Notes: generated by a model not told the origin, from the sequence alone. A DNA stretch of 64,000 bases from Argopecten irradians (GCF_041381155.1 NC_091134.1:13146008-13210007); one strand, 5' to 3'; shown: positions 12,601 to 25,750, counted from the stretch's first letter. Numbers and translations are program-made.

Positions 12601-13831
12601 TTTTCTTCTATGAGTCGTACATTAAATGAACTGCATGCAGGATAGATTTTATGTAAAGATCATAAGGTTTGAGGATGAACTGAACAAGCATATATGATAT
12701 GGAAATTTCGGGATCTGATTACCTAATAAGTGAAAGTGAAATACCATAAACGCGTTGGAAGCCATTGGAAAACCGAATGAAAACATTCGAACAAATCAAA
12801 ATCTACGTACTCCACAATCGCATTCTATGTAATTATTACAATTATATACATGTAGATCCAGAATTACAATTAGTCAAGAACCGCCGCCATGCTTATTAAC
12901 TGTGTATTGATCGGCTGACCGATGTAGTATTCATTCAACAATACAAACCTGTATTATCTGATAATAGTATGGTTGGAGATATTGACGTCGTAGATGTTTG
13001 CATTATATATAGACCCATGATCTTATTATTTCGTTTTGTATTATGAAGGACATCCGCACTTGTAATCTCATTGATATAACAGCATGTTTTTAAAAAACAG
13101 CGTCAGAGATATGAAACACATTTGTTCTTAGTCATTACAAAATGACGTGATTTTTACAATGCAATCTGTGATGGATAAGCCTTGACTAACATCACGACTG
13201 GTTCAGACTTAAGAATGTTTTCTTTTATACCAGAATTACAAGAAGCAATGTTGTGATTTACCTCAATTTTATTCTAACGACTATTTCGTGATTTCCAGTA
13301 TTTAGACAAATAAACGTTTCTCGCCTTCAACAGTTAAAACTGAATCTTGTAACTGTATGAAAGGCAATTTCGTTTTTTTCTTTTGTAGATCAGAAATGAA
13401 TGTTGGTGTCATTTTGCAGCAGCCCATCGGTATGACATCATTTTTTTCTAAATATTTTCTTCAGACTAGAAAGAATTTTAATGGTACTGTTACACAAGCA
13501 GCGAATCTGGTATGAATTCAGTGTGTTACTTTATTCGATATACTGTATATTAACAAAATAAAAAAAAATCGTATATAGCTATAGTTTGTTTTAAGAAAGT
13601 CATTCAGAATACAACTGATTCTATCAAATGCAATTATTGTAACTTCATACACGAACCCAAAACCATTATTTGATACGTTCGCAAAATTTGGCATACTAGG
13701 TATGTGCTTTGACCATTTGTCATTGATAATGTAAAATGCTTAAATATACCATTCATTGTTACCATTACAGAATGCAGTACCTACATGGAAAATAGAACAA
13801 CCCATAACATAATCAAACACGTGTAGAACCC

Positions 13832-14385
13832 GAAGGGTCAGGATGACCTATTGTCATCATGCACTGTCCGTCATCGTGAGCCGTGCGTAAACTTTTCATT
13901 CAAACGACTTCTTCTCAATAACCAAAAGGTCCAGGGAACTCATATTTGGTCTATAGCATGCTGGGATGAAGGGCTATCAAGTTTGTTCAAATGAATTACC
14001 TTGACCTTCATTCAAGGTCACAGGAGTCAAATAGGCAAAAATCTTAAAACGACTTCTTCTCAAGAACCAGAAGGGCCAGGGTACTGATATTAGGCCTGTG
14101 ACATGCTGGGATGAATAGCTACATAGCTTGTTCAAATGAATAACCTTGATCTTCATTCAAGGTCACAGGGGTCAAATAGGCTAAATCTTTAAATAACTTC
14201 TTGTGTATAGGTAAGAGGTCTAGAGACATGGCATTAGACCTGTGACATGCTGAGATGAATGGCTACCAAGTTTGTTCAAATGACGAACCATGACCTTCAT
14301 TCAAGGTCACAGAGGTGAAAAAGGCTTAAATCTATTAACAACTTCTTCTCAAGAACAAGAAGGTGGTACTGATATTGTATTTGTA
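13832..14385. repeat. Array of about 144-bp monomers, right arm
   Basis: CATTCAAGGTCACAG recurs near 14010, 14155 and 14300, and AACTTCTTCTCAAGAAC and GACATGCTG-GATGAATGGCTA recur at the same period. About 3.5 monomers are seen before the array is interrupted by the element at 14386. The array resumes for a few bases at 15771. It is the same family as 3965-4790, in the opposite orientation. Confidence 0.75.
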
Positions 14386-15770
14386 CAGTTGTGTGACCGC
14401 ACAACGTGCAAAAAACTGTATGCGCACATCGGGCGTACATCGTGCGCACATCTGTGCGGTTCGGATCGCACATCGCACAGCTGTCATTTACATATAAGCC
14501 TATGACCCTTTTCTCCCTCTTTTCCCATCCAACTACCTAAGAAGGTGATACCTTACCTGAGATGGTGATCTGTCAGGCGTCACAGGTAAGGTACACCTAT
14601 TTCATTTAACATCAGGGGGTCCGTTTTAGCATTCAATTCATGATCAATTGATAGCAAACATGCTGTGATCGCCTCTGTAACTGTATAACCTGATTTTGTA
14701 AAGTCTACTTGACCCCATGTGGATTTTGTTTCAAATAATAATAATAATAATAAACTTATAGCTACTTTTTATCAAATTGCGTTTTTATTCTTTCAATTGC
14801 GAATAATTGATATATATAATATTATTTTTTGCTCAGAATGAAGATAATGTATACTTTTTTTTGTATCTTTTTTGTATTTTATTTATCTTTTTTTTCAGGA
14901 AAGGGAGAGGGTTTATTAATAGTTAAATTTATACTACATATGTACATATATGTGTATTTCAAACATGCTTCGAGGCAATACATGTACCCCTTTGGCTCCC
15001 TTATACCCAGCCCCACCCCAAACCTACCTACTACCTACATGTACATGTACAGTATATATACATTGTACATGCATATAGCTAGTTATTGTATGTGTATTTC
15101 GCAGCGCTCTGTTACTTATTCTGCCCTCTGGTCATGAATTGTTTTATCCTCAATTTAACTTATATCCTGGCTCAGGTATACATACTTGTCTAACAGATCT
15201 GGTGTAAAGAGTATATGAATACCTGAATGAACGTACGTAAAACAAGATATTTAGATAATATACTATATAAATTTCTGGTAAAACCTATATAATTAATAAA
15301 GCTGTCCCGCTTCCAAAGATTTATATGATCTGTTTTAGATATCTATATACAATTAAATTTCAAAACTGAAACATTGTTCAAGTTAACAATACAATAGTTT
15401 GAAGATGTTAATTTAATAAGTAGTTTATCAACCTTGTAAAGGCCTAATTAGCCGGTACTGTAGACTTTTTAGCAGCCTCAAGTACATAAATAATCAGGTA
15501 AACAAAACAAAACAAAAAATATTTGTTATATTATGGATATATCCTTTATACATTTGTGTATATCACATTTGCATTTACCGTGTCTTCAATACAGTTGCAA
15601 TAAAACCCCTTCATCGTTCCGCATGTTTACTCAATAAAATTGAATTCCTATATTTATATCGACCACGATAACTATCGCCCAGACACCGTTCCTACCGCCC
15701 AGACCGCACATCGTGTGCACACCGCACATATAGACCGCACATCGTGTACCGTTGTGCGGTCACACAACTG
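14386..15770. mobile_element. TA-flanked DNA transposon remnant with CAGTTGTG ends
   Basis: Perfect terminal inverted repeats beginning CAGTTGTGTGACCGCACAAC, with TA on both sides (14384-14385 and 15771-15772), as expected of Tc1/mariner-type integration. Both ends have extra subterminal CGCACATCGTG motifs. It splits one 144-bp monomer: the text on either side joins into a normal monomer. The 1,385-base interior has no transposase frame, so it is nonautonomous or gutted. Confidence 0.8.
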
Positions 15771-16166
15771 TAGCATGGTGGGGATCAAGAGAACTCCATT
15801 TATATGGTCTAATTCATCAAACATATCAGAACCTGAACTTCTAATAAAAGAGTTCTTTTGTATCGCCTTTATTGTTTACCACTTCTATATTATTTGAGGT
15901 GTTGTATTTGTGAGAATAGTCCGATGACCGTTAAGGTCCATGAGCCTCTTTTTTTCAATAATTCTCTCATCTCCTCCGCTCTCCGAATGTTTCATTGTAC
16001 TTTGATACCATTATTATTGTCTATGAACGTACCTTGTATGTTTCATAATACGCTGTGACCGTTCGTATGGTATTGATAAAGGCGCAAATTTTAAATGTTT
16101 TGTAATAAAGTCTTTTCCCCAAATTTAGAAGGGTAATTTGTATTCTTATTGACAGTTAACACGGGG

Positions 16167-19100
16167 ATGCCTTTGGAAGCCCTTAACTATTTGGCGAGTT
16201 TGGATTTCTTAAAGATCCGACGGGAATTGGATTATTCAGAATGTAAGTACAACTTTGCTAGCTCGAGCTATTTCCCTATAGAGAGCAACCAACTAAATGA
16301 TTTTACATAGACCACAGTGTTAAACTTTGTTAAAGTTTTGTACTGTATTATTAAAACAAAGAAATATTAGTTAGGTATTGTGTTCTATAATTAAAGTCTA
16401 GGTTCTCATATAACACTAGATAGAAAAAAAAGTTTGGGTCCTTCTGCTCAAACTCCAACCAGGGTAGCTTTATTGAAATCAGGCGCATTTTGCACTAAAA
16501 TATCCGGAAATTCTAATGTTTTTACCTATTCATTATCAAAATTGATATTTTGAACCTAAATCTCAATATGAATTTCCAAATTGATATTATGGTTATCTAG
16601 AAATAATTACCTGTCAGAAAATATTTTTACTTTTGAAATTCATAATTAGCCAGCCAATCAGCGGCCGGGTTAAAATTCTATCCTGGGCTCAATCTTGTAT
16701 ACACAGGGGACATTTCAAAGGTTTTTTTCTATTTAGTTGGTTGATCCCTATAGAGAACAACCAACTAAATGATTTTACATAGACCACAGTGTTAAACTTT
16801 GTTAAAATTTTGTACTGTAATATTTAAACAAAGAAATATTAGTTAGGTATTGTGTTCTATAATTAAAGTCTAGGTTCTCATATAACACTAGATAGAAAAA
16901 AAAGTTTGGGTCCTTCTGCTCAAACTCCAACCAGGGTAGCTTTATTGAAATCAGGCGCATTTTGCACTAAAAAATCCGGAAATTCTAATGTTTTTACCTA
17001 TTCATTATCAAAATTGATATTTTGAACCTAAATCTCAATATGAATTTCCAAATTGATATTATGGTTATCTAGGAATAATTACCTGTCAGAAAACATTTTT
17101 ACTTTGAAATTCATAATTAGCCAGCCAATCAGCGGCCGGGTTAAAATTCTATCCTGGGCTCAATCTTGTATACACAGGGGCCATTTCGAAGGTCTTTTTT
17201 TATTTAGTTGGTTGATCCCTTTATAGTTTCTTCTTTTCTTTCTTTTGTTTTGAATTCCAGTCATGTCTTAGCGCTTTGCTCTGTTTTACCTAGAAGACAG
17301 CCCCAATTGACGTCCCTCGCAAATGCGCCCTTGAAAGCATAATCAAAGATAGGATAAAAATGTTACTTCTATGACTGAATGAATTGAACGTTTAGATATA
17401 AATCATTAAGGTGTAGAACGCCATGCCATCTTAATGTCACTACACATATCTTATATATTTTACAGTGCCGACGCCATGGGAAGTAGCCAATCGTTACGAG
17501 GTGTGTGATTCGAACGACCGAGTGTTCATGAAGGTCACAGAAGGTATTGTTGTTGTGCTCTCAAATCGTACGAAATTTCTAAATGACACTAGAAAAGTGG
17601 TCTGATATATATATATATATATAATTAGTGATGCACCAATTTAACGTTAGAAATATATGTACACTGATAAGTATTTTTTTCTGAAAATAGAAACAGACGA
17701 TTTTATAAACGTAAAGATGTCCATATAATGAATTGATAAACAAATGGGTCTTTTACTTCCTAAACAGGATCAGAACCATGTGATAGATTATGCTTCAAGC
17801 CGGTACAAAGAGGTCTTGTCCTCCGCGTCACAGATATGTCTGGTCAGGTATAAGTGAACTACTATTGAAGTGTATTTTTGCGAGAAGTTTATTTGAATTA
17901 TTTTTGGGAACATTGATCTGGTGGCAAAATCATTTTTACGCGTTTTATCTTATATTTTGTTGGTCAAAAGTGTTTATTAAAATATTGTATAGAAATATAA
18001 TTGTTTTTATTGGTAAGTTTTAGCCGTGTTTTAAGTTAAAATATGGCCGTTGGCATAATGACATAATGATGTGACAATAAATGCTTATCCCAAAGAGTAG
18101 ATAATTTTTGAAGAACGCAAAGAGAGAATATTTATTGCCTCATTGTGTTATATGAAACATTCATCAGAGATAGAGATGGAATTTATCGTTAGAGATCAGA
18201 CTTATATTAGATATAGTTCTCAAACTAATTCAGTTCACATTTAATCAAAGCATGACTACTACACGAGACTAACATTAAGAAATTACCATGAATAATGGGA
18301 TATAAATACTTCTTTGCTTTTCTAAACACCAGGATTATTTTTATCTGATCCGGCACACTTTTTTTAATGACAGAGCACGCAAAATTGATCGATAACTAAA
18401 ATATGATAGTTAAGCAGTCTAAACTTCTTAAAGATGCTCCACCGCCGACAGAGCATAAATGATATTCATCATTTGAACAATAATTGGTGTTTAATCGTGT
18501 ATATATATGCCTAATCAACACAAAAAATAACATAAAATAATTTGTTTTGCCTTTGGTGCATGCGCAATCATTACTTCATTATATATAAGATATAGTGCCA
18601 CGGAATTTTTTCGGGATGCAATTAATTATTTTTCACATTTTTAACTTGAAGTAAAATTAGAAGCTCAAACTTTTCAATGGTGGTAATGGTGTAAAGTAAG
18701 TAACTTTTTTAACTGAAGAAAAATACAAAATCGTCTGCTCCTGTTTTTGATAGTGTAAAAATACCATTTGTCAGTGGTGGAGCATCTTTAAACAGACTTT
18801 GCTATTTTAAAATATCAGAATATGGTACTGAAATGAAATTAAAAGTAGCATGACCTTTACCCGGCAATTTCACAGGAAATCGCTAGACTTAAGAAAGACT
18901 TTAAGTGTTGTGCTGGTTGGGGTTGCTGTGCCAATTTCGACTGCTGTGCATTGGAGATGTTCATGGAAAGTCCTGTGGGTCGACATCTGTCAAGTTCCCG
19001 ACAAATGTATGTTGGACTGGCTATATGTGTACTTTGATGTGTACACCCAAAGATATTATGAATCTCACTAAAGCTCAGAAATCGTATTTTTAACACGTTA

Positions 19101-21009
19101 TTATAAAAGAGTGATAGTACTTTTGACAAAAATAGTGTTTTCGTTTCAACATTTTATGGTACAGTATCATATCCAAAACGATATATCGATTATGTAGTGG
19201 GTTTTTTATATTAAAATTGAGATCATTTCCACCTTGCACCAATATTGTGTTCTTTTTCACTTTAGGTGTTCCTGCTGTTGCCCGAGGTTCCGTGTGTTCG
19301 ATGCGTATGGTAAACAGATGTATGACATGAACGGACCGTGTTGTCCGTGTCAGGTACCCGGATGTACGGAGGATTTAGAATTCCCCGTATGTATCAACTA
19401 AATTGTACTACCCACTGATTTTTACTTTATACAAGATGAACGTTATTGAAGCATACGTAAAAAAACATTCATGTAGACAATTCGCTGGATCAATTAATTA
19501 AAAACTTTACTTGCTGATTCAAGAGTATCTTTTTTCCTTGGAAAAAAGTATGATCTTTATTGCTTACCTTTTATGTTTTGATAAAACACATCATCTGACG
19601 TTTGTAACATTCAAATAAGACAAGTTAATCTATATCAATGTAGTTCTTAAATATTTCATATAACAAGAGGTATAATACCATGTTGTTAAAGAGTTGCCAT
19701 GCAATTACCGTAGATCGGTTGTTTTATTCAGATACTCCTGCATTTCCTATACCTTACATGTCACTAAATGATCTTTGCTTTACACGTATCACTAAACAAA
19801 AACCAAACAAAAGGAAGGGCAATTAGAATAAAATTAACTCTCGTATGACTGTTGAATTACTGAAACATACTGCATAGTTGGTAATATTTCCGGGGTTTTA
19901 TTTTCGCTAGATTTGCGAATCCATCCACTGTCGCGAAATTTAATACCCCGCGAAATTTTATCAAAATCATGGATGCACGTATTATATTTTGTCATACGAA
20001 TGGGGCTTTTTAAAAAAGGTTAGATAACTCTCGAAAACAAATAATCCTCCATAAGTCCAAAACAGTATATCGTGAAATTCTGCACCCGCGAAATTTAAAA
20101 ATTATACAGTAAAGATAATAGTATATGTATGTCGATACAGTTGTCGAATCCAGAAGGCTCCTATTCGGGTGCCAAGGTAACAAAGATCTGGGACGGAATG
20201 GGAAGAGTATGTTGTACTAAGACCAATACCTTTGGTTGTCACTGTAAGTTTAATTATGTTCTTACATTATGTAGTTAATCATTATTCTGAATGACAAATA
20301 AATATCTAACTAAACCTTGATATCATGTATTACGTTTAAAACTTTGTATGTATTTTTTTTTTGTCTTTCTCACACATTTCGTTAGTGTCTTTTTCGAGTG
20401 TATGTTATTTTTCAGTAAGATCTGCGTAAGAACCTATCAGCTTGCTAATATTATCGGGTGTCGTTCACTAGTACATGTACATATCTGAATAGTTGTGATG
20501 ATAACCTGACGCTACTCTTGTTCTAAACTTTTAGTTCCCCCTAGAATGGATGTCAAAAGGAAACTGTCAATTTTCGGATCCTTGTTTGCACTTGTAAGTT
20601 TTAAGCGTTTTATTATTAATCTCATTTAATACAGTAAATAAAGTTCAAACATTTATTATTTTATCAATTGTTCCATGCTCGTTCTTTTGTTGAAATCGTA
20701 AGACTGGCACTATATAGAAACGGGAAAAAATAATCCAGAAAATAAAAAAACAGCTTATTATTAGATAGCAAATATTCTGCAATGTGTTTCTCAAGTTGAC
20801 AATATTGATCTAAATTAGGATGTTGCAAGTATAGTGATCCATTGATAGTGTTAATATGAGTATTTGACACAAAAATGTTAATGAAACGGTTTTTTTATTA
20901 GGATTACGTGGAATTCGAAAATAATGGTAACGGTGAATTTGGTGACGGAGGCGAATCATACCCAATATACCCATCCGAATCATACCAGGCAGATACAGGT
21001 TGGGCGTAA
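16167..21009 (+). CDS. Phospholipid scramblase B (8 coding exons, 251 aa)
   Basis: PLSCR-family protein. Coding exons: 16167-16242 (exon begins 16156), 17466-17543, 17768-17847, 18876-19006, 19266-19386, 20141-20243, 20535-20593, 20902-21009; all GT-AG, phases agree, total 756 bases with TAA. Blocks in order: MPLEALNYLASLDFLKIRR (1-19), LPTPWEVANRYEVCD, CDRLCFKPVQRGLVLRVTDM, CCANFDCCALEMF, RFRVFDAYGKQMYDM, KVTKIWDGMGRVCC, then NTFGCHFPPRMDVKRKLSI and the hydrophobic IFGSLFAL that corresponds to the family's C-terminal membrane segment. A 35-residue acidic/Tyr-rich tail follows. Normal family core length; the N-terminus is short, without a long Pro-rich region. The Ca2+-motif acids of human PLSCR1 are mostly replaced (see findings). 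Inverted paralogue of gene A, converging with gene C. Introns 1 and 3 contain MITE insertions absent from gene A. Confidence 0.9.
16274..17220. mobile_element. Tandem pair of 471-bp TIR elements in scramblase B intron
   Basis: Two nearly identical copies (about 16274-16749 and 16746-17220), each starting near CAACCAACTAAAT and ending near ATTTAGTTGGTTG, so the ends are inverted repeats and the copies share a CCCT junction. Only a handful of differences separate them. The matching intron in gene A reads straight through at about 2524-2530 and is roughly 945 bases shorter, marking an insertion after the gene duplication. Confidence 0.8.
18432..18787. mobile_element. TTAA-flanked MITE, copy 1
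   Basis: Ends AGATGCTCCACCGCCGACA and its near inverse, flanked by TTAA at 18428-18431 and 18788-18791. Gene A's matching intron has a single TTAA (1431-1434) in the same flanking sequence, a natural empty site. TTAA duplications are the signature of piggyBac-type transposition. There is no coding capacity in its 356 bases. Confidence 0.85.
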
Positions 21010-21247
21010 AAGCTTTTTAGACGTCAGAATCCGACCTTGTATAGACGTTGTAATCTGACGTCAGGTTTTGACCTGATATGGACGTTAGATGTTGACATGT
21101 TAATTAAATGACCCCCAGCTATAGCTTGTCCTTGTCAGCCATAGAAATGAATGCAAAAGGGCAGCACTTCAGGATATATCATTTTTTAATTTAACTAAAG
21201 TCAACAGCACTGATATTGTTTACACATTCATTTTTACCACTGACTTG

Positions 21248-21253
21248 AATAAA
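21248..21253 (+). terminator. Candidate poly(A) signal of scramblase B
   Basis: AATAAA about 240 bases after the TAA stop of gene B, in an otherwise gene-free stretch. It is the first exact AATAAA I noticed downstream of the stop. Confidence 0.45.
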
Positions 21254-21334
21254 GCATTTCATCTAGAGGTCAAAGTGATATAAAAATAACACAAATTATA
21301 ATTTAACTATATATTTTTCAAGTTTATTTCTTAA

Positions 21335-21690
21335 AGATGCTCCGCCGCTGACAAATGGTATTATTTCACAATAAACAATGGCAGCAGACGATTTAGTATT
21401 TTTCTTCAGTTACAAAAGTTACTTAATTTACACCATTACCGCCGTTGAAAAGTTTGAGCTTCTAATTTAACTTCAATTTAAAAAAAATGAAAAACAAAAT
21501 TAATTCCATCCCGAAAAAAATCCGTGGCACTATATCCTATATGGAATGAAGTACTGATTGCGCATGACCCAAAGGCAAAATAAATTATTTTATATTATTT
21601 TTTGTGTTAATTAGACTTATGAATACACGATTAAACACTAATTATTGTTCAAATGATGAATATCATTTATGCTCTGTCGGCGGTGGAGCA
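21335..21690. mobile_element. TTAA-type MITE, copy 2 (inverted relative to copy 1)
   Basis: Same family as 18432-18787, in inverted orientation: AGATGCTCCGCCGCTGACA at the left, CGGCGGTGGAGCA at the right. TTAA is present on the left flank; the right flank is eroded. It lies just downstream of the gene B poly(A) signal. Confidence 0.75.
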
Positions 21691-21986
21691 TGGTATATGT
21701 TTGTTTTTTTTTTGTTTTTTTTTTACTTTAAAATCTTTAGATATCAAAGTATGATTAACATTTAATTGTAATGCTTACTGAATAATTATCATTTCAATAC
21801 ATCCATGATTCAGAACGATTTTGAACTTATGAAAGACAGAAAAATCTTGAATTATTAGTTGACATGAACCTGTGAATAAAAGATTTCAGTTTTGTTTTTA
21901 ATTGAATGTCTTATACTTGAAAGTACTAAACTTCATTTTAAACGGGCAATATCATCTTCTTGCCACTTTATATTAGTGAAATAATA

Positions 21987-22154
21987 TTATCATTTATTTG
22001 CGTATGCTTGCGACGAAAGCCTCGGTCCTCGGCCGGCCATGTCTGGTGTCCGGCCGGGATCCAGACCAATGTACAATTCATATTGAATAATTTTAATATT
22101 GGGCTACATTTATTACATTAATATGTACATGTAAGCATACGCACATAAATGATA
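21987..22154. mobile_element. Small palindromic MITE
   Basis: TTATCATTTATTTGCGTATG at the left and its reverse complement with one or two changes at the right (ends 22154). The 168-base unit has a short GC-rich centre containing two GGCCGG motifs. Confidence 0.65.
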
Positions 22155-24045
22155 ATTTCACCTCCCGATACTAGTATTCATTTGAAGGGGTTATCGTGAA
22201 AGGTCACAGACTTATCGTAGTTTCCATTTCGTGAAACTTCTCTCGTGACATTTCGCGAGCTTCTCAATGTATAGCAATCTGTTCGTCTATGAATTCATTA
22301 AATGGAAATACATTTACACATACAAAAAAAATAGATACGGAAGCCTATGCGTGTAATCTATTTTTTCGGTGTTTATAGCTTGAAATTTTAACCAAAATGT
22401 TCCGTCAGGTACCGTCACTACTTGGATTACAAAACAATTTATTACGCAGATGTCTCGATTATTTCAATATAATAATAGCATAGATAAGATTACATGAAGT
22501 ATTATCATGACCACAGCACTGAAATCGAAATGCCCACAACACAGATAATATGGAAGGTGGTAGGGAGAAGTTGGGGCTCGCACCTTTAGTGCAAGCTTTT
22601 AGCTTCATTAATTACCGTAAACCAAGTTATCAGTCAGTCTAACGTCAATGACTTTGGGGAGGAGGGAGGGGGTTACAGGTTTTATTGTTATAATTACTGT
22701 TCGATTGGTCTTTAGAATGACTCATTTTAATTAATACTTAATGTATTATACGGATATATTTTCAGTAGATGGTTGAATGAGTGAATGTTGTTTTATGATT
22801 GGATAAACGGCAACGTCATGATGAAACAAGTTTTTACGTATGACCTAAAAGTGAACATTGGACATTTCTATGTAACATGCGGCAATGGACATATCTTTTG
22901 TAATTTGCAACTGACATGGGTCACGTTATATATGAAAATTAACAACACAAAATGTACTTTTTTTATGCTTACAGACCAACAACACAAGACAAAGCGTTTT
23001 TGGTATGAGTACGTTATAAGCGTAATGTCGTTGATTAAGGTAGGGTATATTCGCATTTGGGACATTTGCTTTGATACCGTTTAATATTTGCATATGATTT
23101 CTACCTCAGATAGTTTTATTGAACATGTACTTTGTAATGATTGTTTATTGTCCGCTTATATCGTCTTATTAATACATTTCAGCGTAGCTAAACAACGCGG
23201 TTCTACATCTTGATACAAGATGGGACACTTTTCCTCTTTTTCCATTCCATTCTTTTACGACTGAAAAAGACTCAAATTCTAAAATGCCGTAATCTACAAA
23301 ATACGTATATACCGTACTTAACATGGACGAAGTTTAACCGTTTTGAGTGAAAAATTACGAGAGTACCGTGACTTTCTTACGTTTTTTTCTTACGGTATTT
23401 GTAAAACCGGGATGTAACATGGGACAATGAGAAAATGACGTTATGTTGACAATTATCTATGAATTAATGCTTTCTCTATATCTATATTTGAAATCTGTCA
23501 ATCCTTCCGGTTCGTTTGGTATATATTACTTTATATTTTAAAACATGACTTAATGCGTCACGGTTAATAATAAACCGCGAAGTACGTATTACGCCAAGTT
23601 TCACCAGTGTCTTGCGACGCGTCTATATAAACGTCACAATGGACATCGCCTACACGTCGGACTTTGACGTCGCCGGGACGTTGTATAACGGTTACTGACG
23701 TCATGACCAAAATCCATTGTCGCTACGATGCATAACCGGCGTCATGTGCCTGCTGAGTAGGCAGATGGTGTAGCTTCGGGATATTCAAGGCTATGGACAT
23801 TCAAAGCATCTCTGTCTTTAGTTTACTATAAAGCAGTTCAACTCTAGCTTTCGATAGTCATGGTACGCGCATTAAATCTAAAATTTAAACCACATTCAAA
23901 GATATATACAGAGTTTGAGTAATAATAAACATAAAAAGGAAACATAATACATAAACAACTGTGACTATTTACTCATGTGTACACTAACGAACGTATTTGC
24001 AATGTAATTGTGGTTATAACGTAGTAGTCAGGGTTTCTATCATCC

Positions 24046-24344
24046 ACGATACTCCAGGGGTTACTGTTACTGACGTTATATCTACCCCTTGGCTATCTCG
24101 TAGTAAAACTAGACATAACAAATGTCACAAGAAATTTGATTCTTTCATCTAATGAATTGCATACCGGTGTACTGTGATTGACTGTGTTGCTTTGAAGACG
24201 GGAGTCGCTCTGTCTCTTATCGTCAAAGAAAGTCTCTGCCGGCCTGTGATTAGTAATCTTAGTAGTAGTTTCTTCTGAGCTGCCCCCAGTTTTACTGGCC
24301 AAGGATGGATATCACGTCAGTGATAGTAATCCCTAGAGTATCAA
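24046..24344. mobile_element. MITE with about 42-bp TIRs (copy 1)
   Basis: GATACTCCAGGGGTTACTGT at the left pairs with the reverse complement of the right end (CACGTCAGTGATAGTAATCC through GTATC) over about 42 bases. Further copies are at 25751-26329 and, more decayed, at about 49608-49930. Confidence 0.75.
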
Positions 24345-25750
24345 GGATTGGTTTCAATTAAGATTATGATATGTGTATAACGAATTATACTTATAGCGAG
24401 GTAGTTACGTTGATCTTAATATGTTCACTATAAACTTGTTTTTAATTTACTTCATATCACATCCAGCTATTTAGCATCGAAAATTGGCAGGATTCCGAAG
24501 AAACTCCAATGTCATTGAGATTTGTGATTTCGCGAAAAATCAATTTGTGTAGGAGAAGAAAGGTAACGCACTTGTCCCTTATACTAAATGAGGCAAAACC
24601 GTGCAAGGTATAATTCAATATATGTATAGTGCTCAGATGCTAGCTAAGAAATTAGCTTATTTTATGCTTGTAACTTATATCAAGCTATATCATTATGTTT
24701 TGTAATTATTTTAGAATGTCTAATTTGGATTTCAAAAAATTATTGAAGTTCGACTCTTTAAACTATGATATATACTGTCTTATAATTTGGACAAGGAATC
24801 TTTAATAGAATCAATATCTTTTCTGATTGGCTGCTGATGACGGAATGATATCGCAGGCTTTTGATTGGTTAGTGTGGCCTGAGGGTACGCATCCCTTTTC
24901 TCGATCAGCAGCCATCTTTGATTTTCCTTTCAAGCACTATAACATCTGAAAAGTTTTCAACTCACCCTAAACCCACCCTTTTAAGTGGCAGTTATTGTTT
25001 TTGTTGACAGTGGCGTTTTTATGTGTCATCCCCACTTTGATTAATACATTTTGATAAGTTTCATTTTATATTTAATAATGATTGTGGTTACTAATATTTT
25101 CTTGATATTGTATATCATGTGGGTCTTTTTGGCGGTTTTTGGGTCTTTGTGGCGGTTTTTGGGTCAACCCCATTTAGGCTAACATAATTTTGATAAAATT
25201 TTATTCTTTAGTTGTAGTGATTTTGATTTTGTATTGATAATCGTCATTTCTTGTTTTAATCCACATGGTGGATCATTAACAATAGATTTAAATGTCACCC
25301 TTTTTGGGGTGGCCATTTCAATTTCATTTAGTTGTTGAGTTGTTCTTGATATGTGTGGAGGGGCATAAATAATGCTATGCATGGATGATAATGCCTTCAA
25401 TATGCTTCGATTTTTTGTTAAATGTTTCAACACTCTACTAGCGAATTAATTCTTTTACTCTTTCAGAATAACGTTTCAGTTAAAGAACTTTTGAAAAAGA
25501 TTTTTTTCCTATAAATTTTTTCAAAGTTGCAAAACATAAAACTCATGAAGATTTATCTAGTAATTAAATTACGGGCATATTGTACAACAACAGCATTTTG
25601 AATAAGAATGATACTAGTCAGGTGAGATACATATATTTCCGGCTTTTGCACTTAAATAATCTTGAAAACGACAGTTTTCTTTGTATTGATATTCCGACAT
25701 TTGTGCCATATAATGATTTCGCATTTTCTGCAGGTAACTATTTATTCATT

